Position numbers and translations under genes: made by a program
Assembly: GCA_030627725.1 (NCBI GenBank)
Contig: DAOVSZ010000126.1
Coordinates: forward strand, 1 to 7,592
DNA from: Desulfobulbaceae bacterium
GTDB lineage: Bacteria; Desulfobacterota; Desulfobulbia; Desulfobulbales; DAOVSZ01
Direction of reading: 5' to 3'
Length of the DNA: 7,592 nt
Shown here: piece by piece, positions 1 through 6,769 of the stretch
Position numbering within the stretch: the stretch's first letter is position 1
Layout of the letters: each line of letters opens with the position of its first letter
Notes under the pieces: generated by a model
What the model was told of the DNA's origin: nothing
What the model saw: only the letters and a program-made list of their open reading frames with translations
Database searches by the model: none

Positions 1-1931
1 GCGGTCTCGGTCAGGAAGATATCCTGGACCACGAGGAAATCGAGGTTCTTAAACGCCTTCAGGGTATGGGTCATGTTGGGGTCGCTTAACGCAGGGTTTT
101 CTCCCATCACATAGAGGCATTTCAGGCGTCCATCTATCATTGCGCCTGTCATTTCAGTTGCCGTAAGACCTACTTTGTCCGGTATCGTGGCGCCCCAGAC
201 ATCCTCAAATTTGGACCGTACCGCCAGATCAGTCACATTCTGATAGCCGGGCAGCACATTCGGGGAGCAGCCCATGTCGCAGCACCCCTGTACATTGTTC
301 TGTCCGCGCAGAGGATTGACGCCTGTTGATTCGCGGCCAAGATTCCCGGTGAGCGCGGCAAGGTTGGCCAGCGAAAAGACGTTGTTGGTGCCCATGGAAT
401 GCTGTGTGATCCCCATGGTGTAATAGATGCCTGCCTTGTCTGCCTCTGCATAGATCCGCGCCGCGTGGATGATGTCTTGTTTGGGAACTCCTGTGATCTT
501 TGCGCCATAGGCAGGTGTAAACTTCTTGAGTGAGGCCTTCAGCTCTTTAAACCCTTCGGTTTGCTCGCGGATAAAGGTGTCGTTGTGAAGTTTCTCCTTC
601 AGAATCACATGCATCATCGTATTGATAAGGGCCACATCCGTGCCAGGTCGGTGCCTGAGCCACAGATGTGCGAATTTGACAAGCGGAATCCTGCGCGGAT
701 CGGCAACAATGAGCTTTGCGCCGTTTCTGACCGCCTTTTTCATGCGCAACGCGATAATGGGATGATTTTCCGTGGTATTGGAACCAATCACAAAAAGGGC
801 GTCGGCATTCTCGATTTCGGCAATGGAATTTGTCATGGCGCCGGACCCGAATGCTGTGGCCAGACCGGCCACGGTAGCGCTGTGTCAGTAACGGGCGCAG
901 TGGTCCACGTTATTGGTGCCGATCACTGCCCGAAAAAATTTCTGAAAGGCGTAGTTTTCTTCATTGGTGCATCGGGCCGAGGCCAGACCGGCAAGGGCGT
1001 CCGGCCCATGCTCCTTCTTGATCTTCTCAAAGCGGGACATGACGAGATTCAAGGCCTCGTCCCAGGTGGCCGGCTCGAGTTTTCCACCCTTCCTGCGACG
1101 TATAAGCGGAGTTTGCAGACGGTCTTTCTGGTTGATGAACTCATACCCGAACCGCCCCTTGACGCAGAGCCAGCCCTGGTTTATGGAGTCTTTTGGAGAT
1201 GTGACCCGGATCACCTTGTCGCGTACTGAATGGAGCGTGATGTTGCAGCCGCAGCCGCAGTAAGGGCAGACCGTATCCGTGAGCTTGACATCCATCTGCC
1301 GCCCCTGGCCGCCCCAGATGACGCCGGAAAGAGCGCCGGTGGGACAGACGACAATGCACTGGCCGCAGAACTCGCAGTCCAGGTCCTTTTCATAGGGAGG
1401 GCAGACCTTGGCGTTAAATCCTCTGTAGGCGATATCAATGGCATTCACCCCTTGTATCTCGTCACAGACTCGGACGCATTTGCCGCACAGGATACATTTT
1501 TCCATCTCCCGTTTGATAAAGGGATTTTTATCGGTCATGTCGTAATGCCGCCGCTCACCAATAAACCGGTTTTCCCGGAGCTTGTAGAAATAGGCAAGCT
1601 CCTGCAGGGTACAGTCCCCTGCACGCGCGCAGACCATGCAGTCGTTCGGGTGGTCGGAAAGGAGCAACTCCACAATGGTCCGCCGAAGCCTGTAGAGACG
1701 GTCGCTCTCCGTTGTCACCTCCATGCCGTCTGTCGCCGGGGTGGTGCAGGCAGTGACCGGGCGCGGGAAATCTTTTATCTCAACGATGCACAAACGGCAG
1801 CCGCCGTATGGTTTGAGCTGCGGATCGTGACAGAGGGTCGGGACCTCGATTTCCAGGGCCTGCGCCGCCTCCAGAACGGTTGCCCCCTCAGGCATGCGTA
1901 TATCTTTTTCATTGATGGTCAGGCTGATCAT
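1..1931 (-). CDS. fdhA: Selenocysteine-containing formate dehydrogenase catalytic subunit FdhA (3' end cut off by window)
   Basis: Catalyses reversible formate/CO2 interconversion at a Mo- or W-bis-MGD centre; with no Tat signal it should be cytoplasmic. 643 codons are visible. A NuoG-like N-terminus holds a [2Fe-2S] ferredoxin domain (C34, C45, C48, C62), the His-Cys3 cluster (H94, C98, C101, C107) and two [4Fe-4S] clusters (C146/149/152/156 and C186/189/192/196). The molybdopterin part begins with the [4Fe-4S] motif C222, C225, C229, C256. The motif CARY-U-HSATVAGL places an in-frame UGA (887-885) at residue 349 where Sec or Cys is catalytic, followed by His350. The same frame, which I translated by hand, is open from 884 to the edge and contains GTNNV, PLRGQNNVQG and CDMGCSPN. 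Arg542 lies 193 residues after Sec, the same spacing as Sec140-Arg333 in E. coli FdhH. The start at 1931 has AAGGAG (1942-1937) five bases upstream, inside the end of the NuoF-like gene. The missing part should be the C-terminal MGD-binding domain. Confidence 0.95.
853..887 (-). promoter_or_regulatory. UGA(Sec) codon plus SECIS-like hairpin in fdhA
   Basis: The recoded UGA is at 887-885. Twelve bases later comes a perfect 6-bp stem, GUGGCC (872-867) with GGCCAC (861-856), closing the five-base loop GGUCU (866-862). A lower GCU/AGC pairing (878-876 with 855-853) may extend it past a three-base bulge. The E. coli fdhF SECIS also has GGUCU at its apex, and in both genes that sequence begins 18 bases after the UGA. 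The hairpin should recruit SelB carrying Sec-tRNA. The selAB and selC genes are not in this window. The pairing is seen directly; the function is inferred from the match to fdhF. Confidence 0.88.
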
Positions 1932-1933
1932 AC

Positions 1934-3712
1934 CTACTCCTTGAGTACTGCTTTAAATTTACAGACGTCATAACAGGCGCCGCATTTGATGCAGGCTGAA
2001 GTGTCAATGCGGTGGGGTTTTTTCTTTTTGCCGGAAACCGCCCCGGCCGGGCAGGCGCGCACGCACATACCGCAGCCGGTGCAGAGGTCTTCGCGGACAA
2101 AGAAGGTGAGAAGCTTCCGGCAGACCTTGGCCGGGCAGCGTTTATGATTGATATGCGCCTCATATTCATGCCGGAAATAACGAATGGTGCTTAAGACCGG
2201 GTTGGGCGCCGACATGCCAAGCCCGCAAAGACTGGTGTCTTTGACGTCATTGGCCAGGTCGAGGAGAAGTTCTATATCGCCCTTTTTTCCTTCGCCTTCG
2301 GTAATGCGGGTCAGGATCTCAAGTAACCGCTTGGTGCCGATCCGGCAGGGCGTACACTTCCCGCAGGATTCCGCCTGGGTAAACTCCAGGAAGAACCTGG
2401 TGATATTCACCATGCAATCACTTTCGTCAAGCACGACCATCCCGCCGGACCCCATCATGGAGCCGACCTTTGCCAGGTTGTCGTAGTCGACCCGCATATC
2501 AATATGTTCCTGGGGGATACAGCCGCCGGACGGGCCGCCGGTCTGCACGGCCTTGAGCAGTCCACCTCCTTCGATGCCACCGCCGATATCGAAAATAATG
2601 TCCCGGAGCGGGATGCCCATGGGCACCTCGATAAGTCCGGTATTTCTGATCTTGCCGGTCAAGGCAAAAACCTTGGTGCCCTTGCTGTTCTCCGAGCCGA
2701 TGGCCGCGTACCACTCGGCACCGTTTTTAATGATCGGCGGCAGGTTTGCCCAGGTCTCAACATTATTGATAATAGTCGGTTTTCCCCACAAGCCCTTATC
2801 AGCCGGATAGGGCGGCTTGGCCCGCGGCATGCCGCGTTCCCCCTCGATCGAGGCGATGAGCGCTGTTTCCTCACCGCAGACAAAGGCGCCGGCGCCAAGC
2901 TTGACCTTGATTTCAAAATCAAAGTCTGAGCCATGGATTCCTTTTCCCAGAAAACCGTGTTCCCGGGCCTGGTCCAGGGCCTTTGCCAACCGCTCCACGG
3001 CCAGAGGATACTCGGCGCGGATATAGACATACCCGACGTTGGAACTAATGGCATAGGCGCCGATACTCATTCCTTCGATGAGCGAATGAGGATTGCCTTC
3101 AATGACCGACCGGTCCATGAAGGCCCCGGGGTCGCCCTCATCGGCGTTGCAGATGATATATTTTGGATTCTCCTTGTTTTTGACACAGAGTTCCCATTTC
3201 AGGCCGGTGGGAAAGCCTGCCCCGCCGCGGCCCCGTAGGCCGGACGCCTTCACCGTTTCAATAACCTCGGTTGCGGTCATTTCCTTTAATGCCTTGGTGA
3301 TGCTCGCATACCCGCCGACATCGAGGTATTCATCGATATTTTCCGGATCAATTTTCCCGTTATTGGCAAGGACCACCTTTTTCTGCAACTTGTAAAAGTC
3401 ATCGTAGGTCTCATCGACCATCCATTCTTCTACCGGAGTGTCGCCAATGATATGCTCCTCCACCAGCCTCGGCACCATATCAGGTTTTATGTACTGATAG
3501 GTTGTCTTCTCTCCCTTAATGGTGATATCAACCAGTACGTCGCGGGCGCAAAAGCCTCGACAGCCCACCTTGTGCAGCGAACATCGTTTTTCAATCCGGG
3601 CCGGTATGTCGGTTTTGGCAAATTCGGCATTAAAAGCGTCAACAACATCAAGACTGCCGGCCGCAATACCGCCCGTATCCATGCACACATGTATCAGAAT
3701 TTCTTTGCTCAC
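1934..3712 (-). CDS. NuoF/HydB-like NAD(H)- and FMN-binding flavoprotein subunit of formate dehydrogenase
   Basis: 592 aa, predicted to exchange electrons between NAD(H) and the Fe-S chain of FdhA. In order: an N-terminal thioredoxin-like [2Fe-2S] domain (about 1-90; Cys at 10, 44, 51, 55); the NuoF core with the FMN/NADH loop GLRGRGGAGFPTG (158-170), NADEGDPGAFMDR (189-201) and CGEETALIASIEG (279-291); an SLBB-type region; the [4Fe-4S] ligands C450, C453, C456 and C496; CPAKVC (526-531); and a C-terminal ferredoxin domain with two [4Fe-4S] clusters (C544/547/550/554 and C574/577/580/584). Complex I NuoF lacks the N- and C-terminal additions; this layout is that of HydB/HndC/HymB subunits. 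The start is GTG, overlapping the upstream stop by 4 bp, with a weak GGGAT ahead of it. Oddity: the expected second cluster Cys of the CxxxxC motif is Gly15. The subunit is called FdhB, HylB or NuoF in different genomes, so I give no symbol. Confidence 0.94.
   Translation of the reverse strand: MSKEILIHVCMDTGGIAAGSLDVVDAFNAEFAKTDIPARIEKRCSLHKVGCRGFCARDVLVDITIKGEKTTYQYIKPDMVPRLVEEHIIGDTPVEEWMVDETYDDFYKLQKKVVLANNGKIDPENIDEYLDVGGYASITKALKEMTATEVIETVKASGLRGRGGAGFPTGLKWELCVKNKENPKYIICNADEGDPGAFMDRSVIEGNPHSLIEGMSIGAYAISSNVGYVYIRAEYPLAVERLAKALDQAREHGFLGKGIHGSDFDFEIKVKLGAGAFVCGEETALIASIEGERGMPRAKPPYPADKGLWGKPTIINNVETWANLPPIIKNGAEWYAAIGSENSKGTKVFALTGKIRNTGLIEVPMGIPLRDIIFDIGGGIEGGGLLKAVQTGGPSGGCIPQEHIDMRVDYDNLAKVGSMMGSGGMVVLDESDCMVNITRFFLEFTQAESCGKCTPCRIGTKRLLEILTRITEGEGKKGDIELLLDLANDVKDTSLCGLGMSAPNPVLSTIRYFRHEYEAHINHKRCPAKVCRKLLTFFVREDLCTGCGMCVRACPAGAVSGKKKKPHRIDTSACIKCGACYDVCKFKAVLKE
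1937..1942 (-). promoter_or_regulatory. Ribosome binding site of fdhA
   Basis: AAGGAG on the minus strand, five bases before the fdhA ATG (1931-1929). It lies within the last codons of the NuoF-like gene, whose TAG (1936-1934) is two bases from the ATG. This fixes the fdhA start and suggests translational coupling, giving similar amounts of the two subunits. Confidence 0.75.
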
Positions 3713-4185
3713 TTGTCTTTATCCCGAAGTTTTTGGATTTTCTTGACCATGTTGTCAGGCGTTATCCTGCCGCAGACCTTATCGTTGACAACAACTACCG
3801 GCGCTATGCTGCAGGCCCCGAGACAGGCAACTTTTTCAAGCGTAACCAATCCGTCCCTGGTCGTATCTTCTCCAGGAGGAAAGGAGAGTTCTTCGTTGAG
3901 CTGAAACAGCACCCGGTGGGCCCCCTTGACATGACAGACCGTGCCGCAGCAGGCAGTGATAATGTTTTTGCCGCGTGGTTTTAAGTGAAACTGGGCGTAA
4001 AAGGTAAGGATCCCGTAAAATTTGCTCATCGGCACCCCGCTCTTGTCTGCAAACCAGTAAACGGACTCTTCCGGCACAAAGCCGAAGGCTTTCTGGATTT
4101 CCTGCAGGGCAGAGATGATGTTATCGTTGGCAGCGCTGTAATTGGCATAAATTGTTTCAAGGGTCTTAATGGCAGAATCATCCAT
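3709..4185 (-). CDS. NuoE-like [2Fe-2S] subunit of NAD-linked formate dehydrogenase
   Basis: 158 aa, usual length for NuoE/HydC/HndA proteins. It should hold one [2Fe-2S] cluster in a thioredoxin-like fold and sit against the NuoF-like subunit near FMN. An N-terminal helical part includes ALQEIQKAFGFVPEE and a FYGILTFYAQF segment typical of the family. The cluster ligands are CCGTVCHVKGA (C79 and C84, with an extra adjacent C80) and CLGAC (C121, C125). Start choice: the frame is open to an ATG at 4215, but no Shine-Dalgarno precedes it. The ATG at 4185 has GGAG (4198-4195) nine bases upstream and gives a typical N-terminus, so I prefer it. The stop overlaps the GTG of the NuoF-like gene by 4 bp, so the two are almost certainly co-translated. 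No separate HndB-like ferredoxin gene is present. Confidence 0.92.
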   Translation of the reverse strand: MDDSAIKTLETIYANYSAANDNIISALQEIQKAFGFVPEESVYWFADKSGVPMSKFYGILTFYAQFHLKPRGKNIITACCGTVCHVKGAHRVLFQLNEELSFPPGEDTTRDGLVTLEKVACLGACSIAPVVVVNDKVCGRITPDNMVKKIQKLRDKDK

Positions 4186-4219
4186 CTTGATTTTCTCCGG
4201 AATCAACAGGGTCATGATT

Positions 4220-5383
4220 TTATGAAGAGGATTTCAACTGACTGGCGAGATATCTCTTTATCTCATGCTTGGTTATTTTGTCCAGTTCCTGAAATGAAAT
4301 GGAGACGCCGACATCATACCTGCCGGAGTCCAGGGCCTCCATCCGGACAACCGTGCCGATGATGAGGAGAGGGGCTTCGTTGGAAAGCGGGATGCTGATC
4401 TGAATCCGGGTGCCGATATCAAGAGGGGAATCATGTTCAAACAAAACGCCGCCAAGGCTGATGTCCTTGCTTTCGCCGGTAAAGGTTATGGTTTCTTTAA
4501 ACCCGAGTTTCCGGACCTGAATGGCGCCTGTGAAGTCAAAACGTAAAAAACGTCTTTTGTCCTGAGAAAAAAGCGAAATCGCATTTTTGCCCGACCCCTT
4601 TGCCCGGTACAGGGCGCTGTCAGCCAGTTTCACGAGGCTTGTCGCATCCTCGGCATTTGCCGGGTAGGAAGCAACGCCACCGCTTACCGTGATATTGACG
4701 GATTTGCCCCCGCACTCCATCTCGATATTTTCCAGCCTTTCGCGGATCCGCTCTCCCAGCACAAGTGCTTCAATGTTGCCGGTCTGAGGCATGATGACAA
4801 CCATCTCTTCGCCGCCATACCTCGTTGCAATATCACCGGTCCTCTTTGCTTTCATGATCACATCCGCAACCATTTTCAAGGCCCTGTCACCGGCCTGGTG
4901 TCCGTAGGTGTCGTTAAAATACTTAAAATCGTCAAGATCAAGAAACAAAAGAGAAAGGTCCGTATTGTACCGTTTTGCCTGCGACATCTCCCGGTTGAGC
5001 GCATTATCGAAATACCGGCGGTTCATAAGGCCGGTGAGTCCGTCATAATTTGAATCCATGACGGTTTTTTCATACACATGGATCTCAACGACCTTAGGAT
5101 TTTTCAAAGACTTGTGGATGGAGCAGAAGTAGTCGCACAAGGCCGTGGTCAGGCTGACCCGGCGGCCCAGAAGAGAAGTCATGGCGTTCTGGTGGTCCAG
5201 GGTCTCATGCCAGCACATGGTGGCCTCATTCTGCTCCAGGTCAAGATTTGCCAGGACCTGAAAAATGACCTGGCAGGCCTCAGGCCCTTCCTTGGCAATG
5301 ATCTTCTCCAGTTCAGCCACAAGGGTTTCATCTCCCTTGTTCTGATCCAGGCACCTGATAACGGCATTCCGAATTTTTTTCAC
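4220..5383 (-). CDS. Diguanylate cyclase with C-terminal PilZ domain (GGDEF-PilZ)
   Basis: 387 aa, predicted to make c-di-GMP from two GTP and also to bind it. No transmembrane segment or signal peptide is seen, so it should be cytoplasmic. Residues 1-110 form a mostly helical region I do not recognise, with Cys/His-rich stretches (MCWHETLDHQ near 56-65; CDYFCSIH at 83-90). The GGDEF domain starts at DGLTGLMNRR (114-123) and has FLDLDDFKYFND and the active-site loop GGEEM (190-194), a GGEEF variant with Met last. An inhibitory I-site RTGD (181-184) lies five residues before it. The PilZ domain has RxxxR (R277-R281) and DISLGG (307-312), the two c-di-GMP-binding motifs. Start: GTG at 5383 has GAGG six bases upstream; an in-frame ATG at 5395 has no clear site. 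The stop is 34 bp before the NuoE-like start with no terminator between, so it may be co-transcribed with the formate dehydrogenase genes. Confidence 0.92.
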   Translation of the reverse strand: MKKIRNAVIRCLDQNKGDETLVAELEKIIAKEGPEACQVIFQVLANLDLEQNEATMCWHETLDHQNAMTSLLGRRVSLTTALCDYFCSIHKSLKNPKVVEIHVYEKTVMDSNYDGLTGLMNRRYFDNALNREMSQAKRYNTDLSLLFLDLDDFKYFNDTYGHQAGDRALKMVADVIMKAKRTGDIATRYGGEEMVVIMPQTGNIEALVLGERIRERLENIEMECGGKSVNITVSGGVASYPANAEDATSLVKLADSALYRAKGSGKNAISLFSQDKRRFLRFDFTGAIQVRKLGFKETITFTGESKDISLGGVLFEHDSPLDIGTRIQISIPLSNEAPLLIIGTVVRMEALDSGRYDVGVSISFQELDKITKHEIKRYLASQLKSSS

Positions 5384-5422
5384 GATCCACCTCATACGCG
5401 TTTAATAGGGGTCAATACGTAA

Positions 5423-5442
5423 TGATAATATTAATGGTATCA
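5423..5442. repeat. 20-bp inverted repeat, possible operator
   Basis: TGATAATATT followed directly by AATGGTATCA. The two 10-bp arms match at 8 of 10 positions when one is reversed and complemented. It lies 40-60 bp before the GGDEF-PilZ start and covers the possible -10 element, a position that would suit a repressor. No factor can be named. It is AT-rich, so a chance match is possible. Confidence 0.3.
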
Positions 5443-5458
5443 CATGTTTTGGAATCAA
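5430..5458 (-). promoter_or_regulatory. Possible sigma-70-type promoter of the GGDEF-PilZ gene
   Basis: On the minus strand TTGATT (5458-5453) and ATTAAT (5435-5430) are separated by 17 bp and match the -35 and -10 consensus at four positions each. They lie in the roughly 118-bp spacer between the hydrolase stop and the cyclase start. If real, this promoter could also drive the formate dehydrogenase genes downstream. The region is AT-rich and other registers are possible. Confidence 0.3.
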
Positions 5459-5501
5459 CCAAATGGATTTGTAACTGTTCAGCAGCGCCGGAGAATGATG
5501 C

Positions 5502-6632
5502 TTATTCCTTTCCCCTTTTCCCGGCCGCCTCCACACCTTTCATCCCTGTCCGTGTCTGAAGGAAGTTCCGTATATGCATGAAAGCCTGATTTCGTATGGA
5601 ATCTCGTTCCATGAGGATCTCATGCCCGGCCTCCGGCATTTTACGGAGAGTACACTTTTCTGACTTTCTACAGAACTCCTCCTGTGGTGAGACGCGTATC
5701 ACTTTATCGTCTGCCGCCTGTAGGAGAAGGATGGGCCTTGGCAGGGATGATGCGGCATCCAGGGCCTTTCCGCCTGCGGCAGAAGCCTCCGCGGCCCACC
5801 GGTTTGTCGGCCCGAACAGGGCGGTTTCAGGATAGAGATCAACAAGCTTTTTCGTTAACTCATAACGCTTTTTACTTGTGGTAACGATATTGTCGTCAAA
5901 CGGAATGTCGGTTGTGTACGATCCGCCGCCGGGCACGAAGGATTCATCAAGGCCGACCATGGAAAAAAGCTCGACCACACCTCGAACGATCCACTGCGGG
6001 ACAAGACCGGTGTTGATTTCAAAAAAGGGTGATACGAGAATCAAGCCGTCAAAGGTGTCCGGAAACCTTGCGGCATAGAGGATTCCGATTGTGCACCCTA
6101 TGGAATGGGAGAGATAGAATGTGCCGGCGTAGGGAGTCTTTTTGACGACTGAATCAACAAATGTTTGCAGGTCGGCAACATAATTTTCAAAGTCGGCAAC
6201 ATGGCCTTTGCGGGGATCATTGAGCATTCTGCCGGAAAACCCTTGGCCTCTATGGTCCATGATATAGATATCAAGGCCGCTGTCCTTCAGATCAAAAAGC
6301 ACTTCCGCATATTTTGCGATCGATTCCTGTCTGCCGGTCGTAATCACGAGGGCGCCCTTTTCGTCAGCAGTATCGAAAAAAGCATAGTGGATGGGGACGT
6401 CACCCTGTCCATGAAAGGCGCCAAAGCGAAGCTGGCTGGTAAAAAAGGGCAGGATATCGGTTTCGAGTTTCGAATGAAGATCTGTTTCACTGACAGCGAA
6501 ACAGGTGGCAGGGAGACAACAGAGGGACAGGAGGGCAAACAAAAGATGAATGTCGAACATCGAGCGTCGAACGTCGAACGTCGAATGCAAAGAACGTCTA
6601 CTGTTAAATTTTAAGGTATGTTCCTTCGACAT
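5502..6632 (-). CDS. PldB-like alpha/beta hydrolase (lysophospholipase L2 family) with signal peptide
   Basis: 376 aa. The core matches the monoacylglycerol lipase/lysophospholipase family: GRQESIAKYAE (100-110), MDHRGQGFSGR (125-135), NDPRKGHV and a FENYVADLQTF stretch, all characteristic of PldB. The nucleophile is Ser177 in SHSIG (a GxSxG variant with Ser first), with probable Asp309 in ADDKV and His337 in EAGHE. The substrate is likely a lysophospholipid or monoglyceride, but this cannot be read from sequence. The N-terminus has a long charged stretch (1-29), then a hydrophobic core LLFALLSLCCLPA and a plausible cleavage after CFA (about residue 46), so export is likely; E. coli PldB lacks such a signal. 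The ATG at 6632 has AGGA seven bases upstream, which supports it over Met25. Residues about 16-28 are encoded by a 7-bp tandem repeat. No link to formate metabolism is evident. Confidence 0.88.
   Translation of the reverse strand: MSKEHTLKFNSRRSLHSTFDVRRSMFDIHLLFALLSLCCLPATCFAVSETDLHSKLETDILPFFTSQLRFGAFHGQGDVPIHYAFFDTADEKGALVITTGRQESIAKYAEVLFDLKDSGLDIYIMDHRGQGFSGRMLNDPRKGHVADFENYVADLQTFVDSVVKKTPYAGTFYLSHSIGCTIGILYAARFPDTFDGLILVSPFFEINTGLVPQWIVRGVVELFSMVGLDESFVPGGGSYTTDIPFDDNIVTTSKKRYELTKKLVDLYPETALFGPTNRWAAEASAAGGKALDAASSLPRPILLLQAADDKVIRVSPQEEFCRKSEKCTLRKMPEAGHEILMERDSIRNQAFMHIRNFLQTRTGMKGVEAAGKRGKE
6551..6585. repeat. Five tandem 7-bp repeats (consensus CGTCGAA) inside the hydrolase reading frame
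   Basis: Read on the plus strand the units are TGTCGAA, CATCGAG, CGTCGAA, CGTCGAA, CGTCGAA, without gaps. Because 7 is not a multiple of 3, three units are needed to return to phase; the encoded peptide is HSTFDVRRSMFDI. I recall similar TTCGACG-type repeats between genes in Desulfobacterota genomes and their translation (FDVRRSMFD) at spurious protein ends. Here the repeat lies downstream of a good start site and is read through into the signal peptide. Confidence 0.8.
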
Positions 6633-6634
6633 GA

Positions 6635-6649
6635 GCTTTTCCTAAAAGC
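6635..6649 (-). promoter_or_regulatory. Hairpin presenting the hydrolase Shine-Dalgarno
   Basis: The leader RNA contains a perfect 6-bp stem, GCUUUU with AAAAGC, closing a three-base AGG loop. The Shine-Dalgarno AGGA is that loop plus the first stem base, and the ATG is two bases past the stem. A competing 8-bp pairing of TTCCTAAA (6688-6681) with TTTAGGAA (6646-6639) would bury the same bases. The pairings are seen directly; a regulatory role is speculation, and the A/U-rich stems are not strong. Confidence 0.35.
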
Positions 6650-6688
6650 CTGCAGTCTAACACCTTTAAGGGTAATAATATTTAGGAA

Positions 6689-6701
6689 CGGCATAAGTGA
6701 C
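6689..6701. repeat. 13-bp imperfect direct repeat, copy 1 (between hydrolase and hisA)
   Basis: Plus strand CGGCATAAGTGAC. It matches CGGCGTAAGTCAC at 6770-6782 at 11 of 13 positions, 81 bp apart. The core also forms an 8-bp inverted pair with that copy (AGTGACTT at 6696-6703 and AAGTCACT at 6776-6783). The rest of the 149-bp spacer (6633-6781) holds the hydrolase leader and no recognisable gene or strong terminator. Confidence 0.4.
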
Positions 6702-6769
6702 TTGGAGTAACTCGCAGTTAATAGCTACGAAATCAGTTTTCCAGTTTCTTGTTTTTTTCGAAGAAGTTG

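Noticed and set aside
233..508. Minus-strand open frame of 91 aa in the left part of the window.
   Set aside because: It is in another frame over the fdhA segment that I could translate without interruption; the fdhA product there is clearly conserved.
885..887. The TGA as a true stop, making fdhA a truncated pseudogene.
   Set aside because: It falls at the Sec position, is followed by a fdhF-like hairpin at matching spacing, and the downstream frame is intact with no other stop or shift.
561..1973. Two long plus-strand open frames (561-1229 and 1230-1973) opposite fdhA that nearly abut.
   Set aside because: They are antisense to well-conserved fdhA codons. Their translations resemble no family, and their abutment is a chance result of the codon bias of the real gene.
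2504..3904. Several plus-strand open frames of 100-150 aa opposite the NuoF- and NuoE-like genes.
   Set aside because: They are shadows of the conserved minus-strand genes, with no recognisable domains or ribosome sites.
5459..5470. CAAATGGATTTG-type dyad between hydrolase and cyclase as a terminator.
   Set aside because: It has five weak base pairs around a two-base centre and no following T run on the transcribed strand.
6551..6585. The 7-bp repeats as a CRISPR array.
   Set aside because: The units are 7 bp and contiguous, with no spacers and no nearby cas genes.
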